DNA of 57,303 bases from Candidatus Aminicenantota bacterium. Lineage in GTDB: Bacteria > Acidobacteriota > Aminicenantia > Aminicenantales > Aminicenantaceae. This document shows, one piece after another, positions 1-7,198 of the stretch. The notes beneath the pieces are model-generated. The model saw nothing but the letters and a program-made list of their open reading frames with translations. It made no database searches and was not told the origin of the DNA. The stretch lies in contig DQWD01000337.1 of assembly GCA_011042725.1 (NCBI GenBank), positions 1 through 57,303 on the forward strand, given 5' to 3'. A program made the position numbers and the translations under genes. The number at the start of each line of letters is the position of its first letter. Positions within the stretch are counted from its first letter, which is position 1.

Positions 1-1
1 G

Positions 2-53
2 AAAACTGGTGACATGGAAAACCGGTGACAGCTCACCTATTTACCAGTTTTTT
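2..53 (+). repeat. REP-like palindromic element, copy A
   Basis: First of four copies of a short dispersed element in this window. The ends AAAACTGGT and ACCAGTTTT form an inverted repeat around an inner hairpin, GGTGA-CAGC-TCACC. The other copies are near 39611, 51196 and 51252, all in the same orientation. No transposase gene accompanies it. It resembles REP/RAYT-type extragenic palindromes, which is inference. Confidence 0.6.
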
Positions 54-342
54 GTTTGGTAGAAAAAGGAATCATCGCCAAAGCGAGTGCCTGGAAAAAA
101 CCTTGCGCTTTTCCTGCCAAAAAGCTTACTCCTTCACCCATATTCTCCCTCAATCTTTTTCCTGCCTTAAAAGTCAGCTAGGAAATAAATAATCAATGGT
201 TTTCCAGTTCTGCTTAAGCCTGATGATAACAACAAGTTATCGTTTAGAATCCATCACTTTTCATATATTGTCGTTAATTAGAGTCCTGCTTTTTTAAATA
301 ACCAGAAATTGTCCACGGGGAAAACATAGAGAGGAGGAGATG
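54..342. other. non-coding stretch at the window edge
   Basis: Downstream of the minus-strand membrane protein gene. I see no gene, no clear T-tailed terminator and no RNA gene here. A 34-codon minus-strand frame starting MGEGVSF is present, but nothing supports it as a gene. Confidence 0.4.
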
Positions 343-2526
343 TTATTTAGATGATAATCGACTTCCCCAAAAAAGAAAGAGTAAAGCCCCGGAAACAAGA
401 ATAATCAAATATTGGACCACCTTAGTCAAACCAAAAAGGGGAATGTAAAGGGAGGAAACTCCCAAAGCACCCACAAAAGAACCGAGGAGGTCAAGACCAT
501 AACTCAACCCCAAATGAGAGTGGGCATGGAGGTAGAGGCGGGTGGCGGCAATAAAAATATCTCCTCCCAGATAACCAAGAAGAAGAAAGGCTCCATAGTA
601 AATCAGGGGGCTGACGGGATGTCGAATTACTGCCCCAAGAATCACGAGGAAAATAATAAGAGAAGCTAATAAAAGCAAAAATCGGGGGAGAGGCGACCAA
701 GGTAGCTTCTGACTTACCAAGGCGCCGATGTATAAACCAAGCATGAAGCAAGAGAATAGAAGGGATAAAGCATGATAGAGGGAGCCGAACTGGGCTTGGT
801 AGGCAATAAGGAGAACTATTTCGGTGACAATAGAGATGAAGCCTAAACAGATAACTGGGAAGAGGATGAAATAAATTCTGTTTTTGACCACCAGCAAAGC
901 GAGAAAGAGTCCACTAAAGAGAAGGAGCAAGGGGAAATCAAGCAACCACCATCTTCCTCGTTGGGCCAAAAAAGAAAAAATAGTCATCTCTTGCCTCGAG
1001 AATTGTTTACCCCAGAGTAGAGCAGTAAAAAAATAGCAAATGGGGTTGGTATCGGTATTAAGACGGAAACTAGGATTTTGGAGGGCGGGGATGAGGATTT
1101 GTTGGCGCCAAGGATTAATTCGAGAAACTAAGTAACTTTTCGTCAGAAACTTTGTTGATATCGCCCATTTCTCGAGGTTCGACCTTAAAAAGGAAGGAGT
1201 AAGATTTAGCTTTCTTTCTGAAGAAATAAAAATATTTGTTTCTCCAGGGACGACCTCCACCCAAGCAAACACTGTTTTAAGGGTATTGTAAAGCGAAGAG
1301 AGGAGAAGTTGCCTCTCTTTGGAGATGTAGTTTTCCGAAGATGTTATCCGAAAAGCAAAAATACCACGGGGAGTAAGCTTTTGTTTAACCATTTGGAAGA
1401 ATTCAAGAGTGTAAAAACGATTCAGTTGGGCATTGATCGGGTCCGGAAGGTTGAGGATAATTACTTCATATTTTTTATTCACCTGGTTAAGATAGGCTCG
1501 TCCATCGGCAATTATTAGCTGAACTCGGGAAGAGTGGAGAGCTTTTTTTTCCTTTTCAGGAAGGAATTTAAGCGCCAGATCTATTAATTGGGGATCAATT
1601 TCCACGTAGTCGACTTGAGTAAATGGGTATTTGAGGGTTTCATCCAGTGTTCCTCCCAGGCCTCCTCCAATTAAGAGCATTTGGCGAGCCGTGGGGAATT
1701 GTAATAGAGGAAAGTGAATAATTTCTTCGGCTTGTTCTGGGTTGGGAAGACTAAAGTAGAGAGAATGGTTGGTGTATAAGGTTACTTGTTCTTGAGAAGC
1801 GATAAGCCCCAGTTTTCCATAGAGGCTATCTTGGCAAGCTTTCAGGGTAAAAGGCGACCAGTAAAGTTTTTCAGCTGGAAAATCAGCTAGCCAGAAGGTC
1901 GTCAGAATAGCTGTTAGACTGAGAAGAAAGCCGAGTTTCCGCGGTGATGACCAGATGATAAAAATGGCTGAACAACTTAACAAGACGATCAAGGCAAGGC
2001 TCTGCCAATTGGAAAAATAGGGAAGAATAACAAAATAGATGAGAACTCCTCCCCCAAACGAACCCAGAGCTTCCCGGAGGTAGGTTTTCTCTACTTGTCC
2101 ATTCAAATAATTGGCATTCCACACGAAGAGAATACCAAGGGGAAACCCGAGAAAAAAGCAGTAAATAAAGGAGGCGAAAATAATAGTTGCGAGACTGGCG
2201 GGTTCACCTGGCTGGAGAGAAAAGATGAACCGGGAGAAGCGAAGAAGAACAAAAACCCCCACAATTCCTCCCCCGTAAAGATAATAACCTTGGAAAAAAC
2301 GATCTATCTGGAATCGAAGGCGGGGACCGACTAAACTTCCGATACCCACCCAGAAAAGCCATGATCCCAAGCCAAAACCGAAAGTTAGTTCGTTTCCTTG
2401 AAAATAAGCGGAGAATTCTCTTAGAAAAATAACTTGAATGGAGAGAGAGAGAAATCCAAGAAGGAAGGGAGGAAGGAAAAGTTTTAATCCCAAATTCCGG
2501 GAATAGGAGTTTGACACTGGGGACAT
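343..2526 (-). CDS. spermidine-synthase-like methyltransferase fold embedded in a multi-pass membrane protein
   Basis: The 727-residue product has three parts. An N-terminal block of about six hydrophobic helices (residues ~10-215) is followed by a soluble Rossmann domain of the polyamine aminopropyltransferase type (~220-470) and a C-terminal block of about six helices (~530-720). The soluble part shows the nucleotide-binding loop LLIGGGLGGTLDE, an acidic YVEIDPQL strand and ADGRAYL. The family's catalytic D-x-x-D-P region reads NLPDP, so its first Asp is replaced by Asn. Such fusions are commonly annotated as spermidine synthase, but polyamine synthesis is not established here. The start overlaps the end of the upstream radical SAM gene by 43 bases, so the two are probably co-transcribed. 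Confidence 0.7.
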   Translation of the reverse strand: MSPVSNSYSRNLGLKLFLPPFLLGFLSLSIQVIFLREFSAYFQGNELTFGFGLGSWLFWVGIGSLVGPRLRFQIDRFFQGYYLYGGGIVGVFVLLRFSRFIFSLQPGEPASLATIIFASFIYCFFLGFPLGILFVWNANYLNGQVEKTYLREALGSFGGGVLIYFVILPYFSNWQSLALIVLLSCSAIFIIWSSPRKLGFLLSLTAILTTFWLADFPAEKLYWSPFTLKACQDSLYGKLGLIASQEQVTLYTNHSLYFSLPNPEQAEEIIHFPLLQFPTARQMLLIGGGLGGTLDETLKYPFTQVDYVEIDPQLIDLALKFLPEKEKKALHSSRVQLIIADGRAYLNQVNKKYEVIILNLPDPINAQLNRFYTLEFFQMVKQKLTPRGIFAFRITSSENYISKERQLLLSSLYNTLKTVFAWVEVVPGETNIFISSERKLNLTPSFLRSNLEKWAISTKFLTKSYLVSRINPWRQQILIPALQNPSFRLNTDTNPICYFFTALLWGKQFSRQEMTIFSFLAQRGRWWLLDFPLLLLFSGLFLALLVVKNRIYFILFPVICLGFISIVTEIVLLIAYQAQFGSLYHALSLLFSCFMLGLYIGALVSQKLPWSPLPRFLLLLASLIIFLVILGAVIRHPVSPLIYYGAFLLLGYLGGDIFIAATRLYLHAHSHLGLSYGLDLLGSFVGALGVSSLYIPLFGLTKVVQYLIILVSGALLFLFWGSRLSSK

Positions 2527-3605
2527 TTTCCATCTTTTAGATTAATTTTTGAAACTTCAAACCCCCATCTCTTGATCAGGAGAGTGCCACAACGGGGGCA
2601 ATAAGTGCTTTCGGCCTGATGGCCAGGAACATTGCCGATATAAACATAGTTGAGACCCTCCTCGCGGGCGATTTGATGGGCTCGTTCTAAAGTGGAAATT
2701 GGAGTGGGGGGGAGGTTTCGCAGAAGGTACATTGGATGGAAGCGAGAAAAGTGGAGAGGAACATCAGGTCCCACCTCGGCTTTTATCCAGCGAGAAAGAT
2801 TCTTTATTTCTTTGACTGAATCATTTAAAGTAGGAATAACAAGATAGACTATTTCGAGCCAAATCGGGCTGGCGGCAATTTTCTTAATCGCTTCGAGCAC
2901 TGGTTGGAGTTTACCCCGTACATATTGATCATAAAAATCCTGAGTAAAGGATTTTAGATCAACTTTAATGGCCTCAACCACGCTGATTAATTCCTCGAGA
3001 GGTTCGGGATTAATATGACCGCCGGTAACCACCACACTCTTCAGGCCAGCTCGGCGTCCTAATTTGGCTGTATCCACCATGTATTCGTAAAAAACCACTG
3101 GTTCAGTGTAGGTATAGGCGATAATCGGACAGTCGTATTTTTTGGCCGTATCGACCACCATTCGCGGAGGGAAGTCAAAGTGGTGGACTTGTTCAGGTCT
3201 TACCTGGGAGATTTCCCAATTTTGACAGAATTTACAATTGACATTACAACCGGCGGTAGCAAGGGAAAGGGTAATTTGGCCGGGATAAAAGTGGAAAAAA
3301 GGTTTTTTTTCGATGGGATCAACATGCACGGAACAAGCTTTTCCATAGACCAAAGTATAATAGGTGCCTTCAGAATTTTCTCGAACTCCACAATAGCCTC
3401 TTTCTTTGTTGCCGAGGCGACATTGGCGAGGGCAGAGCTGACACTCGATTTCTTTATCTGGCAATTTTTGGTAATAGCGAGCTTCGACTTTGGATAATTG
3501 AGGAGGTATTTCCAAAGCATCTAAATCCCGACAAATTTCAGGTAAGGCGCGAGGACCAAAGAGAGCCAAGCATGGGGTTGCTTTTAAAAATTCTCTTCTT
3601 TTCAT
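2484..3605 (-). CDS. amrS: AmmeMemoRadiSam-system radical SAM enzyme with Tat-like leader
   Basis: This 373-residue protein carries the radical SAM 4Fe-4S motif CNVNCKFC near residue 119. It also has the family's N-terminal CQLCPRQCRLGNKERGYCG segment and a C-terminal zinc-ribbon-like CPRCG...CPQC. The same family is found with AMMECR1 and Memo proteins, neither of which is in this window; its substrate is uncertain. The N-terminus MKRREFLKATPCLALFG has the R-R-x-F-L-K pattern of a Tat signal, which is unusual for an iron-sulphur radical enzyme. The start overlaps the DUF362 stop as ATGA, which implies translational coupling. Confidence 0.8.
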   Translation of the reverse strand: MKRREFLKATPCLALFGPRALPEICRDLDALEIPPQLSKVEARYYQKLPDKEIECQLCPRQCRLGNKERGYCGVRENSEGTYYTLVYGKACSVHVDPIEKKPFFHFYPGQITLSLATAGCNVNCKFCQNWEISQVRPEQVHHFDFPPRMVVDTAKKYDCPIIAYTYTEPVVFYEYMVDTAKLGRRAGLKSVVVTGGHINPEPLEELISVVEAIKVDLKSFTQDFYDQYVRGKLQPVLEAIKKIAASPIWLEIVYLVIPTLNDSVKEIKNLSRWIKAEVGPDVPLHFSRFHPMYLLRNLPPTPISTLERAHQIAREEGLNYVYIGNVPGHQAESTYCPRCGTLLIKRWGFEVSKINLKDGKCPQCQTPIPGIWD

Positions 3606-4483
3606 CCTTCTACCTCAAGAATTTCCATGTTGGTTGAGGTGTGTCCTAAGCCTAAGGCTTCGGCGGTATGAAGATAACGAGGGGGGCGGTTTTCCTCCGC
3701 TAAGGAAGGAAGACCGGCGCGGCGGCGGAGTTGGTCGATTATCTGCCAACCTACGTGGTCAGCAGCCACCGGATCAAGGCTAAAAATAAGTTTATTCTCC
3801 CGGGAAGCCCAGCGGGGATGGTAAGAAGGCCCTCGATGGAATTGGACGAGCAGGGCATCAATAATGGTCAAGCGATGCTTGGCCTTGATGGGAGGCGTGG
3901 TGCAGAGCTCGGCCACAAAGGGATCACAGTTTTGGTCGTGATACTTGTTGGGGTTATGGATGGCTCCGAAGTAGTTTTTTAATCCGGCGGTGACTCCAGC
4001 CAGGCCATGGTCTTTCAAAATGGCGAGACTAAGGGAATGGTGAATGAATTTGGACTGGATGTGCGAAAAGAGGCTGCCGATATTGGTCGTCATAGTTAAT
4101 TTTGACTCGTAGCCAACCCCTTTGGTATCGGTCCCGAAGACTTGTATTTTGCCCCTTTGCTGGAGGCGGTAACCAGCTTTCTTAAGTTCCCGATTGGTTC
4201 TATCCCAGATGATGATTCTGCTCAAACCAGGGTGATTTTCAGCCAGAATCTGGCTCAATGTTAAAGCTACTTCCGGTCGTGTCGATAGTTTTTTGCCGGC
4301 GATGGTATTAATTTTAACTCCCACTTTGCCTGGGCGAGGAAAAATTTGCAGGAGAACTTCTTTGAGAGCGAGGTTGTCAAATAAAGAACGGAGAGACTTT
4401 ATAACGATATTTTTTAACCGGGCAATATTTATATCTCCGTTTTTGCTTAGAATTTCACCATGAGCGACAATAACTTTTGCCAT
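3602..4483 (-). CDS. DUF362 domain protein
   Basis: The protein is about 293 residues and matches the DUF362 family: VGVKINTIAGKKLSTRPE near the N-terminus, GLKNYFGAIH and an IIDALL region. These proteins often neighbour or fuse to ferredoxin domains; no ferredoxin cysteine cluster is present here. The ORF track starts at a TTG (4522), but that codon is the first part of a consensus TTGACA -35 box. I therefore prefer the ATG at 4483 (MAKVIVAHGEIL). No Shine-Dalgarno sequence precedes it. It forms an operon with the radical SAM enzyme (4-base overlap). Function is unknown; a redox or maturation role with the radical SAM protein is inference. Confidence 0.75.
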   Translation of the reverse strand: MAKVIVAHGEILSKNGDINIARLKNIVIKSLRSLFDNLALKEVLLQIFPRPGKVGVKINTIAGKKLSTRPEVALTLSQILAENHPGLSRIIIWDRTNRELKKAGYRLQQRGKIQVFGTDTKGVGYESKLTMTTNIGSLFSHIQSKFIHHSLSLAILKDHGLAGVTAGLKNYFGAIHNPNKYHDQNCDPFVAELCTTPPIKAKHRLTIIDALLVQFHRGPSYHPRWASRENKLIFSLDPVAADHVGWQIIDQLRRRAGLPSLAEENRPPRYLHTAEALGLGHTSTNMEILEVEG

Positions 4484-4493
4484 CTGTAAATTA

Positions 4494-4522
4494 AAGTTAC
4501 TCTTCAAAGTAAGAGTTGTCAA
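4494..4522 (-). promoter_or_regulatory. promoter of the DUF362-radical SAM operon
   Basis: On the minus strand TTGACA, 17 bases, then TAACTT. The spacer contains an inverted repeat ACTCTT/AAGAGT, a possible operator. Transcription would start only a few bases before the ATG at 4483. The -35 is perfect but the -10 is weak. Confidence 0.4.
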
Positions 4523-4617
4523 TCAGGTCTATTGGCCTAAATGTTTTTATTTATTGTTAATCAATCTTGGTTCTGGAGGGCGTTTTATTTAGAAGTGACT
4601 CTTTGGTGCTTTTTATA

Positions 4618-4647
4618 TTGCCCCTAAGAGAGCAAATTAGCTATACT
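4618..4647 (+). promoter_or_regulatory. promoter of the DUF6599 gene
   Basis: TTGCCC, 18 bases, TATACT on the plus strand. The -10 lies inside an inverted repeat (TAGCTA at about 4638 and again at about 4655) that could bind a regulator. A good ribosome site (AAAGGAG) follows before the ATG at 4715. Confidence 0.35.
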
Positions 4648-4714
4648 AGAAAACTAGCTACATTATAGAAATAGTTGGTAATTAGTTATGATAATTCTTA
4701 AAGGAGAGTTATAA

Positions 4715-5623
4715 ATGAGAAAAAAGCGAATCCATTTAGGATTTTTATTGGGCGCTATTCTCGGGAGTTTTATTTTTCTAGGGAAAGGAGAAGCTCTTAC
4801 CCCCCTGGAAGGTTATTTACCCCAAATTGAGGGGTGGGTGATTAAGGGGGAAGTTCTTAAATTTTCGCCGGAGAATTTGTTTGAGTACATAGATGGAGCC
4901 GCCGAGGCTTATCTTTCCTATAATTTCCAAACTCTGGTTGCCGCTGAGTATCAGAAAAAAGATAGCCAGCAAACTGTCTCGGTGGAGATATATGATATGG
5001 GATCGGTAAAAAACGCCTTTGGCATTTACAGCGCTGAAAGATACCCTGAATCTAAGTTTATCCCTCTCGGCCTTCAAGGCTATGAAGAGGAAGGTGTTTT
5101 GAATTTTTTGGTCTCTCATTTCTATGTGAAATTACTTTCTTTTGAAACTGAAAATTCTGGGGAAAACATCCTCCGGGTTATGGCCGAGGACATTGTTGAG
5201 CGAATCGGGGAGAAAGGAGATTGGCCTTTACCTTTAAAGGTCTTGCCTGTCCAGGGGAAGGTTGCTAACAGCGAGAAATTCATCCTGAAGAATTTTCTGG
5301 GGTATCATTTTCTTCACGATGGATATTTAGCTCATTATCGTTGGAATTCAATTGAGTTCGATTGTTTTATTATTGACGCCACCGATGGCCCCGAGGCTCA
5401 AAGAATGGTTGATCAATATCTTCAGCTTAAAAAGGAAGGAGGACCGAAAAAGATTGCCTCCGGAAAAGGATATCAGCTACGAGATCGTTATTACCAAAAT
5501 GTTTTCCTCGCCCGCCAGGGCAAGTTTGTCGTCGGAGTCATGAAGATTCCTGATGACCAACAAGAACTAGGATTAATTTATCTTCAAGCACTTCTTAAAA
5601 ATTGTCCTGGGTCATACCAATAG
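4715..5623 (+). CDS. DUF6599 family exported protein
   Basis: The protein is 302 residues with an N-terminal signal peptide (KKRIHLGFLLGAILGSFIFL...GEA). The mature part matches the DUF6599 pattern: LFEYIDGAAEAYLSY, VEIYDMGSVKNAFGIYSAER and a C-terminal region around FVVGVMKIPDD. The biochemical role is unknown. The start is set by AAAGGAG seven bases upstream. It is a single-gene unit, divergent from the DUF362 operon, and is followed by a repeat plus a long hairpin. Family name from pattern memory; no search was run. Confidence 0.65.
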   Translation: MRKKRIHLGFLLGAILGSFIFLGKGEALTPLEGYLPQIEGWVIKGEVLKFSPENLFEYIDGAAEAYLSYNFQTLVAAEYQKKDSQQTVSVEIYDMGSVKNAFGIYSAERYPESKFIPLGLQGYEEEGVLNFLVSHFYVKLLSFETENSGENILRVMAEDIVERIGEKGDWPLPLKVLPVQGKVANSEKFILKNFLGYHFLHDGYLAHYRWNSIEFDCFIIDATDGPEAQRMVDQYLQLKKEGGPKKIASGKGYQLRDRYYQNVFLARQGKFVVGVMKIPDDQQELGLIYLQALLKNCPGSYQ

Positions 5624-5634
5624 CTATCAGTAGG

Positions 5635-5671
5635 GGTCGGGCCGTGCTATCTATTTGATAATAAATGAATT
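5635..5671 (+). repeat. dispersed repeat GGTCGGGCCGTGC, copy 1
   Basis: The sequence GGTCGGGCCGTGCyATCTA followed by an AATAAATrAATTAAG-like tail also occurs at 18422, in the same orientation. Both copies lie in intergenic DNA and are followed within about 40 bases by a hairpin. The family is not recognised. Confidence 0.5.
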
Positions 5672-5683
5672 AAGTAACATACA

Positions 5684-5720
5684 ACCCTTAAAATCTACCT
5701 TGTAACTAGATTTTAAGGGT
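5684..5720. other. 14-bp perfect stem-loop
   Basis: ACCCTTAAAATCTA, a 9-base loop, then TAGATTTTAAGGGT. It sits between convergent genes, where a terminator would be expected, but neither side has a U-tract directly after the stem. It may act as a transcript end or mRNA-stabilising hairpin, or be part of the adjacent repeat. Confidence 0.5.
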
Positions 5721-5826
5721 AAAAAATCGCTTTTTAGCAGAATTAATTAGAATCAATTCTATTATATTACTTAGGAAGTCTCAAAAAGAAAGCTTTACTT
5801 CGCTGTTCTAAATTACCTCCAGAGTT

Positions 5827-6192
5827 TTACAGTAAATGTTGTTCTTGGAGGTAATTCTTGACCTGGCTGTATTCCTCATCAAGGGTAGCAATAATTTGGC
5901 TTAGTTTTTTTTCGTCTTTTACCTTGCTTGCCTGTTCAAGATCCAAGAAAAGCTTCTCCAGGGAAATTAAGCTAAGATTGCCTGAAGCTCCTTTTAAGGA
6001 ATGACTTATCTCTTGGACAGTTTGGAAGTCTTTGTTTTGCCAGGCATTTTTGATTCCTGCCACTTTAGATTCAAATTCTTCTTCATAAATAGATAAAAGT
6101 TCCCGGAGAAAGTCTTTATCTCCTCCCGTTCGCTCTAGAGCGGAATCCAAGTCAAACAATGCTTGGGGATTTTTCTGGTGGTTTTTAGCCAT
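5827..6192 (-). CDS. Hpt domain phosphotransfer protein
   Basis: The whole 121-residue protein is one histidine phosphotransfer domain. The phosphorylatable His lies in ISHSLKGASGNLSL (about residue 62), the usual H-x-L-K-G-x-x-x-N/S motif, within an all-helical sequence. It is the last gene of the kinase operon and overlaps the preceding GGDEF gene by 8 bases. It is well placed to carry phosphate from the second receiver of the hybrid kinase to the two response regulator-GGDEF proteins, as in classical phosphorelays. Pathway order is inference. Confidence 0.9.
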   Translation of the reverse strand: MAKNHQKNPQALFDLDSALERTGGDKDFLRELLSIYEEEFESKVAGIKNAWQNKDFQTVQEISHSLKGASGNLSLISLEKLFLDLEQASKVKDEKKLSQIIATLDEEYSQVKNYLQEQHLL

Positions 6193-7198
6193 GAGTTACT
6201 CCTTTCAGTGAGTAAGGGCGAGAGGCGATGATAACTTGATTTCGCCCTTTTGTTTTAGCTTGGTAAAGAGCTTGGTCGCAAGTTTTGATCAAACTCTGTG
6301 GGGTTGGGTGGGAGAAAACCTCCGAAGATGTTGCTCCGCCACTTAAAGTTGGCCGCAGCACAGTTTTATCGGCTAAGCGAATTTTTAGTCTGGCTACCGA
6401 TTTTAGGAGACGCTGGCTAATATGAGTTACATCGGCTATTCCACATTTGGGCAACACGATAATCAGTTCATCACCTCCGTAACGCCCAATTTGATCATAT
6501 TTGCGAATGTTCTTTTTTAGTTGGCGGGCGATTTTTTTTAAAACAATATCGCCTGCAGGGTGACCATAGGTATCGTTAATTTTCTTAAAATGGTCAATAT
6601 CAAACATGATAACACCAACTGTTTGGTTTTCTCTTTCTCCCCGGGCTAACTCAGAGGAAATATCAATGAGAATTTGACGCCTTGTTTTAATATTGAGAAG
6701 GCTATCAGTGGTCGCTAGTTTTTCTAATTTTTTTTGATATGCCAAAAGTTGTCTTTCGAGAGATATAATTCTGATTCCAGCCTGAAGTCGAGCTTTCAAT
6801 TCCAGGGGATGGAAGGGCTTGGTGATATAATCATCTGCTCCAGCTTTGAATCCTTCAGCTAAGTCTTGAATCTTATTTCGAGCCGTGACAAGAACGATAT
6901 AAGTGTAAGTATTTCTTTGCTGATCGATGGTTCTAATTTTACGAGCTAAATCTGGTCCGCTTAAATGAGGCATCATCCAATCGAGGATGACAAGGGGAAT
7001 TCTTCGGCGCCGGAAAATTTCGAGGGCTTTTTTACCATCGGCCACTACCAAAGCTTCATATCCCCAATCTTTAAGGTTTTTAGCGATTAAGCGTTGAGTT
7101 ACAGGTTCATCTTCGGCAACGAGAATTAACCAATTCTTTAATTGAACATTAAATTTCTTCCTCGGCAAATTCTCTCTTGTTATTTTGGCTTTTTTCAT
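6185..7198 (-). CDS. response regulator-diguanylate cyclase (REC-GGDEF), GGDEL variant
   Basis: The 337-residue protein has an N-terminal receiver (about 22-145), with the acidic pair AEDE, phospho-acceptor in VILDWMMP and Lys in YITKPF. A coiled linker and a GGDEF domain (about 175-330) follow. The active-site loop reads GGDEL rather than GGDEF. DHFKKINDTYGHPAGD and the inhibitory RxxD site (RKYD, five residues upstream) are present, so c-di-GMP synthesis is plausible. The stop of the upstream kinase directly abuts this ATG. It is paralogous to the protein encoded at 10330. Confidence 0.88.
   Translation of the reverse strand: MKKAKITRENLPRKKFNVQLKNWLILVAEDEPVTQRLIAKNLKDWGYEALVVADGKKALEIFRRRRIPLVILDWMMPHLSGPDLARKIRTIDQQRNTYTYIVLVTARNKIQDLAEGFKAGADDYITKPFHPLELKARLQAGIRIISLERQLLAYQKKLEKLATTDSLLNIKTRRQILIDISSELARGERENQTVGVIMFDIDHFKKINDTYGHPAGDIVLKKIARQLKKNIRKYDQIGRYGGDELIIVLPKCGIADVTHISQRLLKSVARLKIRLADKTVLRPTLSGGATSSEVFSHPTPQSLIKTCDQALYQAKTKGRNQVIIASRPYSLKGVTHG

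Noticed and set aside
412-669. ORF-track entries antisense to the membrane protein gene
   Set aside because: Shadow frames of a well-supported gene; the same applies to the other overlapping out-of-frame entries in the track.
5684-5720. Rho-independent terminator
   Set aside because: The stem is strong but neither strand has a T-run directly after it; listed as a stem-loop only.
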